Shown: positions 34,502-43,424 of the stretch, piece after piece
Layout of the letters: the number at the start of each line of letters is the position of its first letter
Position numbering within the stretch: position 1 is the stretch's first letter
Origin: Bacteroidota bacterium
GTDB lineage: Bacteria; Bacteroidota; Bacteroidia; Cytophagales; Cytophagaceae
Direction of reading: 5' to 3'
Length of the DNA: 64,000 nucleotides
NCBI GenBank assembly: GCA_023428135.1
Contig: JAEYZG010000062.1
Coordinates: 1-64,000, forward strand
Program-made: the position numbers and the translations under genes
Notes under the pieces: model-generated
Database searches by the model: none
What the model saw: only the letters and a program-made list of their open reading frames with translations
What the model was told of the DNA's origin: nothing

Positions 34502-34891
34502 TTATTTTTTATGGGCATTCAACCATTCTATAGCCCGCGATTTTGTCCTAAACAATTCTGTCTTAACCTTAGGCTTATCCAGCAATAAATATAAACGTCC
34601 ACCATAAAAAGCAACGTAACTATGCATCAGAAATGCAGATGCACTTATATACTGCAAGGATTGAGCACTTGAAAACAATCTTCTTGTCTCATTATCTACA
34701 GATTTAAGATTTGCAAAATCAACAAACAAAGGCATTGTCACACCATTTGAAACCTTCAACCTATCCTCTATTACTCTCTTTGCCACCCGTGGCGTAAGAG
34801 ATGTAACTTCTGGCTTAAAAACCTCCATTAATATTCCATCTTCAATCCAGAATTCTGCAAATTCATTTTCAAAAAATGAATTTTTAATCAT
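34502..34891 (-). CDS. STAS/SpoIIAA-like small protein
   Basis: About 129 residues from the ATG at 34891; ATG 34906 adds five residues. The pattern FAEFWIEDGILMEVFKP, RVIEDRLKVSNGVTMPLFVDFANLKSVD, then a C-terminal PKVKTELFRTKSRAIEWLNAHK, resembles the STAS-like proteins common in Cytophagales (the DUF7793-type group, from memory). These are thought to be small cytoplasmic regulators or lipid-binding modules; no partner is known here. It diverges from the alpha-oxoamine synthase gene with about 70 bp between the starts, a layout compatible with co-regulation. Confidence 0.65.
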   Translation of the reverse strand: MIKNSFFENEFAEFWIEDGILMEVFKPEVTSLTPRVAKRVIEDRLKVSNGVTMPLFVDFANLKSVDNETRRLFSSAQSLQYISASAFLMHSYVAFYGGRLYLLLDKPKVKTELFRTKSRAIEWLNAHKK

Positions 34892-34961
34892 CTTTTTTTC
34901 AACCATATCCGTATAAACTTTTGATAAAAACTTACACCTAACTAAAACTAAAATCTAAATT

Positions 34962-37370
34962 ATGAAAAATGTTCTAGAACTCATTAATGAGATTGTAACA
35001 AATGGAAAAAATCGTGGAGTTGGGCAGTTTACTACAGAAGACGAATTTTATGATGGAAGAATTATTACAGTAGAAGGAAACAAGCTTATTAACTTTGGTT
35101 CCTGCAGTTATCTTGGTCTAGAGCTCGACCAAAGACTTAAAGACGGAGCTATTGAGGCAATTAAAAAGTATGGTGTGCAATTTTCATGTTCCCGTACATA
35201 TATGTCATGTACCTTATATAGAGAACTTGAGAGTCTGATCAGAAAGATTTTTGATGCCCCTGTGGTATTGTCAACTTCTGTGTCTCTCGGACACCATGCA
35301 GTGATTCCTGTAATAGTAGGAGAAAATGACGCCATAATAATGGACCAACAAGTTCATGCGAGTGTTCAGGATGCGGCTATCAAAATGAAAGCAAAAGGAA
35401 CCTTTGTCACAATTGTTCGACATAATGACATGGATGAATTAAGAAAAAAAGTAACAGAGCTTAGCCATTCATATAATAAGGTTTGGTATATGATGGATGG
35501 AGTTTACAGTATGTATGGAGACTTTGCTCCCATGGATCAGATCGCTGAGATGCTAAAAAGTCACAAAAAATTCCATATATACGCAGATGATGCTCATGGG
35601 CTAGGATGGATTGGGCAACATGGACGTGGATATGTACTCAATCAGATGCCCTTGCATCCTAAAATGATTGTAGCTACGTCTCTAAATAAAGCATTTGCAG
35701 CCGGTGGAGGTGCATTTGTAATTCCGGATGAAGAACTTTGTCAGAAAGTAAGAAACTGTGGAGGTGCATTTATATTTTCCGGACCACATCAAATTCCGGT
35801 TTTAGGAGCCGGTATAGCATCTGCTAAAATTCTTCTATCAGATGAAATTTATGAAAAACAGGCTGCGCTTGCAGAAAAGATAAATTACTGTCATGAATTG
35901 CTGATGGCGCATAATTTACCTGTAGTTTCCAACCCAAATACCCCAATATTTTTTGTAGGACTGGGTCTGGTAAGAGTCGGCTATAATCTTGTCAAACGAA
36001 TGCTGGGTGAAGGTTGTTTTGTAAATATCTCCGCTTTTCCGGCTGTACCAGAAACATGCACAGGAGTTAGATTTACCATTACACTGCATCATACTAAAGA
36101 GGATATAGAAAAACTCGTAAAAGGGCTGGCATATCATTTCCCTAAGGCACTTGAAGAGGAAGGCAGAACTATCAATGATGTTTACAGAGCATTTAGAAGG
36201 GTTGCTAATTTCAATGAAAAAGAAGAAATTTCAATCCCTACTCCAACTTCAGGATTTTCTATTCAGTATGAGAATTCAATTTCCAAAATAGATAAAAATC
36301 TTTGGGACAAGCTTTTAGGCACAGAGGGCATTATTGATCATGAAAGTCTTGAATTAATGGAAAATAGCTTTTCTCAAAACTTTGAACCGGAAAACAACTG
36401 GAGCTTCCATTATTATATCATCAGGGACAAAATAGGTATACCTGTCCTCGCCACATTTTTCACTACTGCCCTAACCAAAGATGATATGCTTGCTCCCTCC
36501 GAGTCGTCTAAAATCATTGAAGCAGGCAGACAAAAAAATAAATATTTCCTCACATCAAAATCTCTGATCATGGGTACACTGCTTACGGAAGGTAAACATA
36601 TGTACCTTAATCAAAATCATAATGAATGGCAGAAAGCATTAATGCTTTTGCTCGATACCGTGTGGAAGCTTCAGGATACTGAAAAAGCAGTAGTTTTAAA
36701 TCTAAGAGATTTTTACAAAAAAAATACCGATCTGTATAATTTTTTCAAAGATCAGGGATTTATTCCTGTTCCTCTTCCCGACACACATGTTATTGAAAAT
36801 TTTAACTGGAAATCTGTTGATAATTTCATTGATCAGGTAAGTAGTGAGAAACGTTACTATATCAAGAAAAAAGCGCAAAATTTTGAATCTTTTTATGATA
36901 TAAATATTATAACTAATCCTACAGAAAATAAGATTGATGAATACTATGAATTATACAAAAATGTAGCTGCCAAAAGCTTTGTATTAAATACTTTTCTACT
37001 CCCTAAAAAGCTGTTCCAGAATATGGCAAAGATAAATTCCTGGGAATTTATAGAGTTATCCATGAAAGGAAACAATCAACCTGCAGGTGTAGCAATTTGT
37101 CATAAGTCTGCAACAGAATACTGCTTCCTGCTTACAGGGATGAACTATGAGATTGTTGATTCTCATAATTTATACCCACAGATACTTTGGCAAATAGTTA
37201 AAAGAGCCGGAGAACTGAACGCCCCGAACGTTTCTCTTGGATTTACTGCATCACAGAACAAAAGGAAATTTAATGCAAGTGTAATCGAAAAAATAGGTTT
37301 TATTCAGATGAAAGACAGCTTCTCTGTTTCATTCATCAACACCCTTGCTGGTGGCGGTAAAGCAGCTTAA
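34962..37370 (+). CDS. alpha-oxoamine synthase fused to a GNAT-like acyltransferase domain
   Basis: An 802-residue two-domain protein. Residues 1-400 form a fold-type I PLP enzyme of the alpha-oxoamine synthase group (serine palmitoyltransferase, BioF, KBL): LINFGSCSYLGLELDQRLKD, DDAHGLGWIGQHGRG with Asp210/His212, and PLP Lys243 in ATSLNKAFAAGGGA. These enzymes condense an amino acid with an acyl-thioester. A linker leads to residues about 430-795, which look like a GNAT/BioF2-type acyltransferase (YYELYKNVAAKSFVL, CFLLTGMNYEI, PNVSLGFTASQNKRKFNASVIEKIGF). The obvious inference is backbone formation followed by N-acylation in sphingolipid or sulfonolipid (capnine) synthesis, both typical of Bacteroidota; the substrate cannot be read off. 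A terminator follows the stop. Confidence 0.85.
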   Translation: MKNVLELINEIVTNGKNRGVGQFTTEDEFYDGRIITVEGNKLINFGSCSYLGLELDQRLKDGAIEAIKKYGVQFSCSRTYMSCTLYRELESLIRKIFDAPVVLSTSVSLGHHAVIPVIVGENDAIIMDQQVHASVQDAAIKMKAKGTFVTIVRHNDMDELRKKVTELSHSYNKVWYMMDGVYSMYGDFAPMDQIAEMLKSHKKFHIYADDAHGLGWIGQHGRGYVLNQMPLHPKMIVATSLNKAFAAGGGAFVIPDEELCQKVRNCGGAFIFSGPHQIPVLGAGIASAKILLSDEIYEKQAALAEKINYCHELLMAHNLPVVSNPNTPIFFVGLGLVRVGYNLVKRMLGEGCFVNISAFPAVPETCTGVRFTITLHHTKEDIEKLVKGLAYHFPKALEEEGRTINDVYRAFRRVANFNEKEEISIPTPTSGFSIQYENSISKIDKNLWDKLLGTEGIIDHESLELMENSFSQNFEPENNWSFHYYIIRDKIGIPVLATFFTTALTKDDMLAPSESSKIIEAGRQKNKYFLTSKSLIMGTLLTEGKHMYLNQNHNEWQKALMLLLDTVWKLQDTEKAVVLNLRDFYKKNTDLYNFFKDQGFIPVPLPDTHVIENFNWKSVDNFIDQVSSEKRYYIKKKAQNFESFYDINIITNPTENKIDEYYELYKNVAAKSFVLNTFLLPKKLFQNMAKINSWEFIELSMKGNNQPAGVAICHKSATEYCFLLTGMNYEIVDSHNLYPQILWQIVKRAGELNAPNVSLGFTASQNKRKFNASVIEKIGFIQMKDSFSVSFINTLAGGGKAA

Positions 37371-37392
37371 AAAAGCTGAAAGCCTAAAGCTA

Positions 37393-37445
37393 AAAGCTGA
37401 AAGTTTAAAGTTTCAAAATGACATTTTAAACTTTCAGCTTTTTCA
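37393..37445 (+). terminator. rho-independent terminator after the alpha-oxoamine synthase gene
   Basis: Arms AAGCTGAAAGTTTAAA (37394-37409) and its complement (37425-37440) enclose a 15-nt loop and lead into a T-rich run. Partial direct repeats of AAAGCTGAAAG flank it (37374, 37393). Confidence 0.75.
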
Positions 37446-37524
37446 TTTAAAGTCGTGAAATTAAATTTAAAGGTTGTATAATATATGCGTTATCATCATT
37501 AAGCTTTTATGCTTTCCGCTTGCT

Positions 37525-38175
37525 TTAAGCTTTTAACTTTATCAGATAAATAATATTTTCAACTTTCTCTGATTGCATAATTAGAGAAACATTCAGTACG
37601 GAAGATATCAAACTTCCATTCCAGCGAAACTGAATTGGAATATTATTAAGGCTTCCATCCCACAACATCAGCTCTTCTATATTACAATAGTTTTCAATTA
37701 GCGTCTCAATCTTTTGTCCTATCAAAGATTCCTCTTTAAAATCAGTCAGATCTTTTGCTGTTGAATTGGCAAAAAATATATTTCCATTTATTCCTGTAAT
37801 AAAAATAACTCTGTCTTTATTTTCCATTACATCAACAACCTTGTGAACTCCTTGTTTTGAAAGGGAATTTTCAGCAAGCTGCTCATTAATCATATTTATC
37901 CCTAATGTCAGGAAGCTTAAAAAATCATGTTTAAAGCCAATATCAGTCGGGAGCCTTTTACTGAAATCATGTAAAGCCATAGAAGAAAATACATCTACCA
38001 TTTCCTCATAAATAGTATCATATTTCCCCAGTATAAAATCAACTTCCTGAAGCATCTCAAAAATTTTTGTTTTATTCTCAGGTTTGATGTTTTGTTCTTC
38101 AAGGATCAGCTTTTTTAACTCTTTTAAAGTTTCAATTGTAAATGCTTTGTCCGAATCAAAAATGTTTTCCTTCAT
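37525..38175 (-). CDS. PAS-domain protein without an output domain
   Basis: 216 residues. The N-terminal half is helical and acidic (ETLKELKKLILEEQNIKPENKTKIFEML region), with SSMALHDFSKRLPTDIGFKHDFLSFLTLGINMINEQL resembling the HAMP-like segment that precedes PAS domains in Cytophagales histidine kinases. The C-terminal half is a PAS domain (VIFITGINGNIFFANSTAKDLTDFKEESLIGQKIETLI). No kinase, cyclase or DNA-binding part follows: the protein ends with the PAS fold. It could be a sensor that works by protein contact, or a truncated kinase. It is convergent with the alpha-oxoamine synthase gene. Confidence 0.7.
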   Translation of the reverse strand: MKENIFDSDKAFTIETLKELKKLILEEQNIKPENKTKIFEMLQEVDFILGKYDTIYEEMVDVFSSMALHDFSKRLPTDIGFKHDFLSFLTLGINMINEQLAENSLSKQGVHKVVDVMENKDRVIFITGINGNIFFANSTAKDLTDFKEESLIGQKIETLIENYCNIEELMLWDGSLNNIPIQFRWNGSLISSVLNVSLIMQSEKVENIIYLIKLKA

Positions 38176-38485
38176 TTCAATTAATGTTAAGTACAGATTA
38201 AAAATATTAACTAGAAGATAAACAGGCCCTTTTAAAAAGACAATTATAAAACGTTAATTCCTTAAAACCAAATGATTTCCATTATTTTACAAAAAAATCT
38301 CCAATTAAAAATCGTTAAAAAAACGCAGTAAAATTGATGGCTTTTTATTCATTCTGATTTTACTACGATTGACTCTTCACTCCTTTCTGTTATTAATAAA
38401 CTCATCTTCCCCTAAAGCAGTTGTCTATATGCAGGGCATTTAGTCAGATGTCTATTTTATCTGTTGACTAGAATTTATATTTCTA
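38176..38485. other. divergent intergenic region, no gene seen
   Basis: These 310 bases separate the divergent PAS gene and the first L,D-transpeptidase gene and must hold promoters for both. They are strongly AT-rich with long A runs (near 38289 and 38313). No RNA, repeat-family member or coding frame is apparent. Confidence 0.4.
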
Positions 38486-40156
38486 ATGAAGATATTATCA
38501 ATAGCTTTTCTCTTACTTTTTTTGAATTCCTGTGATTCTAAAAAAACAACTACATTTCAAAGGGACTATAATGATAGCGTATCTTTCAACATCCTATTGC
38601 CTGAACAAGGCAAAATCTCTGATTCAGAAATAAAAAAATTCATAAAAAAACATCCCGAATACCAACCCTATCAAAAAAAAATGGAGAAATTCTATACACG
38701 AAGAAACTTCCAACCGGCTTGGTCTAAAGATTACAAATTCATTCCTCAGGCTCAGATGTTGGTAAATTACCTTAACCATATGAATAAACATGGCTTGCAA
38801 ACAGATAGCGCCAATATAATCGCTTTAAAAAATGTCATAAAAAAAAGTAACGATACGCAATGGTTCAGATTGAAAGACAAGCAAGAAACCTTTGTATATG
38901 CAGATATGCTGTTGTCTGCTTCTTTTTTCAAGGACTCCCAAAAAATCTGGAGAGGTCACTTCAAAAATGATGATTTGGAAAACTTATGGAAAATCAAACA
39001 CAAAAAAATTAAGTATGGCAAAACCCTTGATTCCATTCTGTCTTCGGGAACTAATGATCCTTTCACTGAATTTGAACCATTACACAAAGATTATAAAGAA
39101 CTCAAAACTGTATTAAATAAATATACAGCAATTTCCCAAAACGGCGGATGGCCAACTGTAGATCCTCAAGGCAAGGTGTTAATCAAAGGGGATATTGCCC
39201 CTGAAATTATAGCTTTGAGAAAACGCCTTTACCTCTCTGGAGACCTTAGTCATTTTGAAAATAACAAAACATTTGATCAAGAACTTGAGCAAGCAGTTAT
39301 GCATTTCCAATATAGACACAGACTGAAAGAGGATGGAATTGTAAAAGGTGAAACTCTTAAAGAAATGAACATTCCCGTTGAGGATAGAATAGAGCAGATC
39401 ACTATCAATATGGAACGCTGGAGATGGGTACCTGAAGAGCCTTCGGAAAAATACATACTAGTAAACATTCCTGAATTTAAAATGCATGTTTTCGAAAAGA
39501 ACTCTGAAATTTATAATATGAAAGTTATCGTAGGAAGAAGTGGAGCTTACACCCCAATATTCAGCGATCAAATAGAAAAAATTGTTATTAACCCTTCATG
39601 GATTGTCCCTGCTAAAATCGCTACAACAGAACTTGTACCAATGATCAAAAGAGATACAAGTATACTTTCAAAACAAAACATAGAAATATTTACAGATTAC
39701 TCTTTTAATACAATGGTCGATCCGGACACAATAGACTGGGGTAATCTAGACGCTCGCAAATTCACTTATGTATTGAAACAAAAATCAAACTTCTATAATC
39801 CACTAGGACATATAAAATTTTTATTTCCTAACGAATTTGACATATACCTGCATGATACTCCATCAGATCATCTCTTCGAAGAAAGTGAAAGAAACTTCAG
39901 TCATGGTTGCATAAGAATCGAAGATCCTGTCTGGCTTGCTTCTTATCTCTTGAAAGATGAACCTCAATGGAATAAAAAGAAATTGTATGAAGCAATATAC
40001 AGACAAGAAGAAAAATCGATTTTATTAAAGGAAAAGTTACCAGTCTTCATTCTCTACTTTACTACCTGGGTTGATGAAAAAGGAACTATCCACTTCCTAA
40101 AAGACATTTATGATCATGACAAACAACTCAAATCGATTCTGGAATCAAAAGAATAA
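38486..40156 (+). CDS. L,D-transpeptidase lipoprotein (YcbB/LdtD-like)
   Basis: A 556-residue envelope enzyme that forms L,D cross-links in peptidoglycan. A lipoprotein signal ends at LLFLNSCDSKK (Cys about 16). The N-terminal scaffold has the FYTRRNFQPAWSKDYKF motif typical of LdtD/YcbB-type proteins. A peptidoglycan-binding-like helical module follows (EQAVMHFQYRHRLKEDGIV). The YkuD catalytic domain has INMERWRWVP, INPSWIVP, YLHDTPS and the active-site SHGC (472-475, Cys475) followed by IRIEDP. The next gene is a close relative in the same order and 45 bp away, so this is a tandem duplication. Confidence 0.9.
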   Translation: MKILSIAFLLLFLNSCDSKKTTTFQRDYNDSVSFNILLPEQGKISDSEIKKFIKKHPEYQPYQKKMEKFYTRRNFQPAWSKDYKFIPQAQMLVNYLNHMNKHGLQTDSANIIALKNVIKKSNDTQWFRLKDKQETFVYADMLLSASFFKDSQKIWRGHFKNDDLENLWKIKHKKIKYGKTLDSILSSGTNDPFTEFEPLHKDYKELKTVLNKYTAISQNGGWPTVDPQGKVLIKGDIAPEIIALRKRLYLSGDLSHFENNKTFDQELEQAVMHFQYRHRLKEDGIVKGETLKEMNIPVEDRIEQITINMERWRWVPEEPSEKYILVNIPEFKMHVFEKNSEIYNMKVIVGRSGAYTPIFSDQIEKIVINPSWIVPAKIATTELVPMIKRDTSILSKQNIEIFTDYSFNTMVDPDTIDWGNLDARKFTYVLKQKSNFYNPLGHIKFLFPNEFDIYLHDTPSDHLFEESERNFSHGCIRIEDPVWLASYLLKDEPQWNKKKLYEAIYRQEEKSILLKEKLPVFILYFTTWVDEKGTIHFLKDIYDHDKQLKSILESKE

Positions 40157-40201
40157 TTTCCTAAATTGATGCCTGAATAATTCATTAACCTTTTGACATT
40201 T

Positions 40202-41860
40202 GTGAAATCAAAGTATCTCTTATTTCTACTTTTCATTTTCATTGGTATTATCTTATTTTCCTGCAAGGGAAGAGTAAATTCTCAAAAAAAAGTTCATGCT
40301 GTTAAACTTCCTGGAATTGAGAAAACAGATGAGAACCTGATAAATCTTTATTTTCAAAATCAGCCGGAAGATAGCATCTGGAAGGAAGATATACTTACTT
40401 TCTATAAAACGAGAAATTATAAACTTGCCTGGTCATATAAAGGAAGATTCATACTCCAGGCAAACTATGTAATCAATATGATTAAGAATATTGATGAGGA
40501 AGGATTCTCTATGGAATGCTTTCCGACCAATGATATCTGGCATCATTATATTCAGCTATCTGACTACCAGGAGTCGACGCATCCTGAACATATAAAGGAT
40601 AGAGAAGAATTTGACATTTTCCTTACTATAACTTTTTTTAAATATGCACGGAAGATCTGGGCAGGTATTAATAATCCTGAAAAGTACGATTGGTTTATCA
40701 CTAAAAAAACAATTAACGAAAGAGAGCTCCTGACCTCCATTCTCAAAGCAGACCTGGACAGCGCTTTTTCAGCATCTAAATTTCATCCTTTACATAAGCA
40801 ATATAACCTCTTAAAGAAAACCCTTATTCAATACAGAAAAATTGCCCGGCAAGGTGGATGGGGTAATGTAACCAAGAGTACTTATAAAATAAAAACTGGC
40901 GATACTTCTGAAATTATAAAACAACTACGTTATCGACTTTCATTCGAAAACAAAGCGCTAAAAGCCGATACAAACAGTTATTTTGATTCAACTCTGGAAG
41001 CTGCACTAAAAAAATTTCAATTTTGCCACGGCCTTGATACAACAGGAATTCTGGACCCCTCCACAATAGACGAGCTGAATATTCCGGTTGAAAAAAGAAT
41101 TTTACAACTTTCTCTCAATATGGAAAGGTGGAGATGGTTACCGGAAAAAGGCGGGGATCTTTATGTGGCCATTAATATTCCGGAATATGCGCTGCATGTT
41201 TATGAGAATAATAAACATGCCTGGCAAATGAATGTCATTGTAGGAAAGACATTATCACATACACCAATATTTTCAAATGAAATTCAATTTCTGGTGTTTA
41301 ATCCCTCCTGGAATGTACCCAAAAGTATTGCGCTTAAAGAATTTCTTCCATTACAGAAAAAAGATCCTGCCTATTTAACCAGACACAATATGCAGGTATT
41401 TATCGGCAGTAAACTGAATACCCCTATTCATCCCGATAGCATAATATGGCATACGATCAATGAACAAAACTTCAATTTGACCTTTATACAACCACCAGGA
41501 CCTGAAAACCCTCTAGGTAAGGTAAAATTCTTATTCCCTAATACTTTCGATGTTTACCTTCATGACACGCCTGCAAAACACCTTTTCACTCAGAAAGAAA
41601 GAGGATTCAGCCACGGATGCATTCGTTTGGAAGAACCTATGAAACTAGCTCAATATCTTTTAGAACAGCAAGGCATGTGGAAAGAAAAAGAGATTAACAA
41701 ACTCCTGGGAATGGATAAGGAAATATATATGAAACTCAAGAAAAAAGTTCCTGTTTACATTGTATACTTCACCACCTGGATGGACAGCAAAGAAAATGTC
41801 CATTTCCGAAAGGACATTTACGGTTTGGATCAGAAACTTATAGATGAACTGAACTTTTAA
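40202..41860 (+). CDS. L,D-transpeptidase lipoprotein, tandem paralogue
   Basis: 552 residues from the GTG at 40202; a TTG at 40193 is the alternative. GTG is preferred because it gives a clean lipoprotein signal (KSKYLLFLLFIFIGIILFSC). It has the same layout as the preceding gene: FYKTRNYKLAWSYKGRF, a peptidoglycan-binding-like module (LKKFQFCHGLDTTGILDPST), LSLNMERWRWLPE, NPSWNVPKSIA, YLHDTPAKHLF and catalytic SHGC (470-473). The two proteins are clearly homologous along their full length but well diverged, so the duplication is old and both are likely functional. It probably acts at the inner leaflet of the outer membrane or in the periplasm. Confidence 0.9.
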   Translation: MKSKYLLFLLFIFIGIILFSCKGRVNSQKKVHAVKLPGIEKTDENLINLYFQNQPEDSIWKEDILTFYKTRNYKLAWSYKGRFILQANYVINMIKNIDEEGFSMECFPTNDIWHHYIQLSDYQESTHPEHIKDREEFDIFLTITFFKYARKIWAGINNPEKYDWFITKKTINERELLTSILKADLDSAFSASKFHPLHKQYNLLKKTLIQYRKIARQGGWGNVTKSTYKIKTGDTSEIIKQLRYRLSFENKALKADTNSYFDSTLEAALKKFQFCHGLDTTGILDPSTIDELNIPVEKRILQLSLNMERWRWLPEKGGDLYVAINIPEYALHVYENNKHAWQMNVIVGKTLSHTPIFSNEIQFLVFNPSWNVPKSIALKEFLPLQKKDPAYLTRHNMQVFIGSKLNTPIHPDSIIWHTINEQNFNLTFIQPPGPENPLGKVKFLFPNTFDVYLHDTPAKHLFTQKERGFSHGCIRLEEPMKLAQYLLEQQGMWKEKEINKLLGMDKEIYMKLKKKVPVYIVYFTTWMDSKENVHFRKDIYGLDQKLIDELNF

Positions 41861-41922
41861 TCCTGATTCTTAGGTTAATCAAATATTAAATCTGCCAATC
41901 TGTCAGTTTGAAATAAATTTCT

Positions 41923-41930
41923 TATCTTTG
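41923..41930 (+). promoter_or_regulatory. Bacteroidota-type -7 promoter element of the miaB operon
   Basis: TATCTTTG, matching TAnnTTTG, followed by C, lies 18 bp before the miaB ATG. A TTTG upstream (41907-41910) is closer than the usual -33 spacing, so only the -7 element is claimed. Transcription would start close to the ATG. Confidence 0.6.
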
Positions 41931-41948
41931 CAAAAATAATTTATTAAA

Positions 41949-43403
41949 ATGGAAGACAGGATCAATCATAAGGAATCAATGACAGCAGAGGAAAAAGCCG
42001 CCTGTGATTTACCTAGAATTAGCCTTGAACAAAATACAGGTAATAAGAGAAAATTATATATAGAAAGTTACGGCTGCCAGATGAATTTCTCTGACAGCGA
42101 AATTGTGACTTCTATTATGCATAAGAATGGTTTTGATACAACCAACAGCATGGAGCTTGCTGATGTCATTTTTATCAATACCTGTTCGATCAGAGAAAAT
42201 GCTGAACAGAAGGTAAGAAACCGTCTTGCCCAGTTTAATGCTTTGAAAAAAAGAAAGCGCTCTCTGACAATCGGAGTTTTAGGATGTATGGCAGAAAGGT
42301 TAAAAGCCAAATTCCTGGAAGAGGAAAAAATTGTTGATCTGGTAATAGGCCCAGATGCTTATAGAGATCTTCCCAATTTAATGGCCGAGGCGGATGAAGG
42401 TAATAAAGCCGTTAATGTCTTTTTATCAAAGGAAGAGACTTATGCAGATATCAGCCCTGTGAGGTTGAATTCAAATGGCGTCAGTGCATTCGTTTCCATT
42501 ATGCGGGGCTGTGACAACATGTGTTCATTTTGTGTCGTTCCCTTTACAAGGGGCCGCGAGCGCAGCAGAGACCCTCATTCCATAATTAAAGAAACCTTAG
42601 AACTTGTAGAAGAAGGTTATAAAGAAGTTACCCTGCTTGGCCAGAATGTGGATTCTTACAAATGGCAATCTGAAGATGGAAGTGAAAAAGTAAACTTTGC
42701 TCAGTTACTTGAAAAAGTAGCGCTTATTAGCCCTGATCTGAGAGTCAGATTTTCAACTTCACATCCTAAAGACATTACAGATGAAGTACTTTATACAATC
42801 AAAAAGTATGAGAACATCTGTAACTACATACACCTTCCTGTTCAAAGCGGCAACAGCAGAGTACTGGACTTGATGAACCGTACTTACACAAGAGAGTGGT
42901 ATCTCGACAGAGTAAAAGCTATAAGAAATATCATCGGGGAAGAATGTGGCATATCATCTGATATGATTACAGGCTTCTGCACAGAAACAGAAGAGGAACA
43001 TCAGGAAACATTGTCTCTCATGGAAGATGTGAAGTTTCATTTTGCTTATATGTTTGCTTACTCTGAAAGGCCGGGAACTCTTGCTCAGAAAAAATATGCT
43101 GATGACATTCCGGAAGAGACTAAAATGAGGCGTCTTAATGAGGTAATCAACCTGCAACAAGAACATTCTCTATATAGAAACAAGCAAGCTCTGGGTAAAG
43201 TACACAAAGTGCTTGTTGAAGGAGAATCCAAAAAATCAAACTTGGAATATAAAGGCCGGAACTCTGAAAATACAGTTGTGGTCTTTCCTAAAGGAGGCAG
43301 CAAAATTGGTGATTACGTGAATGTTCTTGTAACAGACTGTTCACTGGCCACTCTTTTTGGGGAAATTATAGAGATAATTCCCTCCTCAACAAAAATCAGT
43401 TAA
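41949..43403 (+). CDS. miaB: tRNA-2-methylthio-N6-dimethylallyladenosine synthase
   Basis: A 484-residue radical-SAM methylthiotransferase that converts i6A37 to ms2i6A37 in tRNAs reading UNN codons. The N-terminal UPF0004 domain has its cluster cysteines in YGCQMN (Cys43), NTCSIRENAE (about 79) and LGCMAER (about 114). The radical-SAM cluster is CDNMCSFC (Cys188, 192, 195) with PFTRGRERSR after it. HLPVQSGNSRVL and the C-terminal TRAM-like region complete the family. It is the first gene of a unit that continues with the sigma-54 activator, lptE, a TPR gene and secG. Confidence 0.95.
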   Translation: MEDRINHKESMTAEEKAACDLPRISLEQNTGNKRKLYIESYGCQMNFSDSEIVTSIMHKNGFDTTNSMELADVIFINTCSIRENAEQKVRNRLAQFNALKKRKRSLTIGVLGCMAERLKAKFLEEEKIVDLVIGPDAYRDLPNLMAEADEGNKAVNVFLSKEETYADISPVRLNSNGVSAFVSIMRGCDNMCSFCVVPFTRGRERSRDPHSIIKETLELVEEGYKEVTLLGQNVDSYKWQSEDGSEKVNFAQLLEKVALISPDLRVRFSTSHPKDITDEVLYTIKKYENICNYIHLPVQSGNSRVLDLMNRTYTREWYLDRVKAIRNIIGEECGISSDMITGFCTETEEEHQETLSLMEDVKFHFAYMFAYSERPGTLAQKKYADDIPEETKMRRLNEVINLQQEHSLYRNKQALGKVHKVLVEGESKKSNLEYKGRNSENTVVVFPKGGSKIGDYVNVLVTDCSLATLFGEIIEIIPSSTKIS

Positions 43404-43424
43404 TTAAAATCGAAGGGAGAATCC

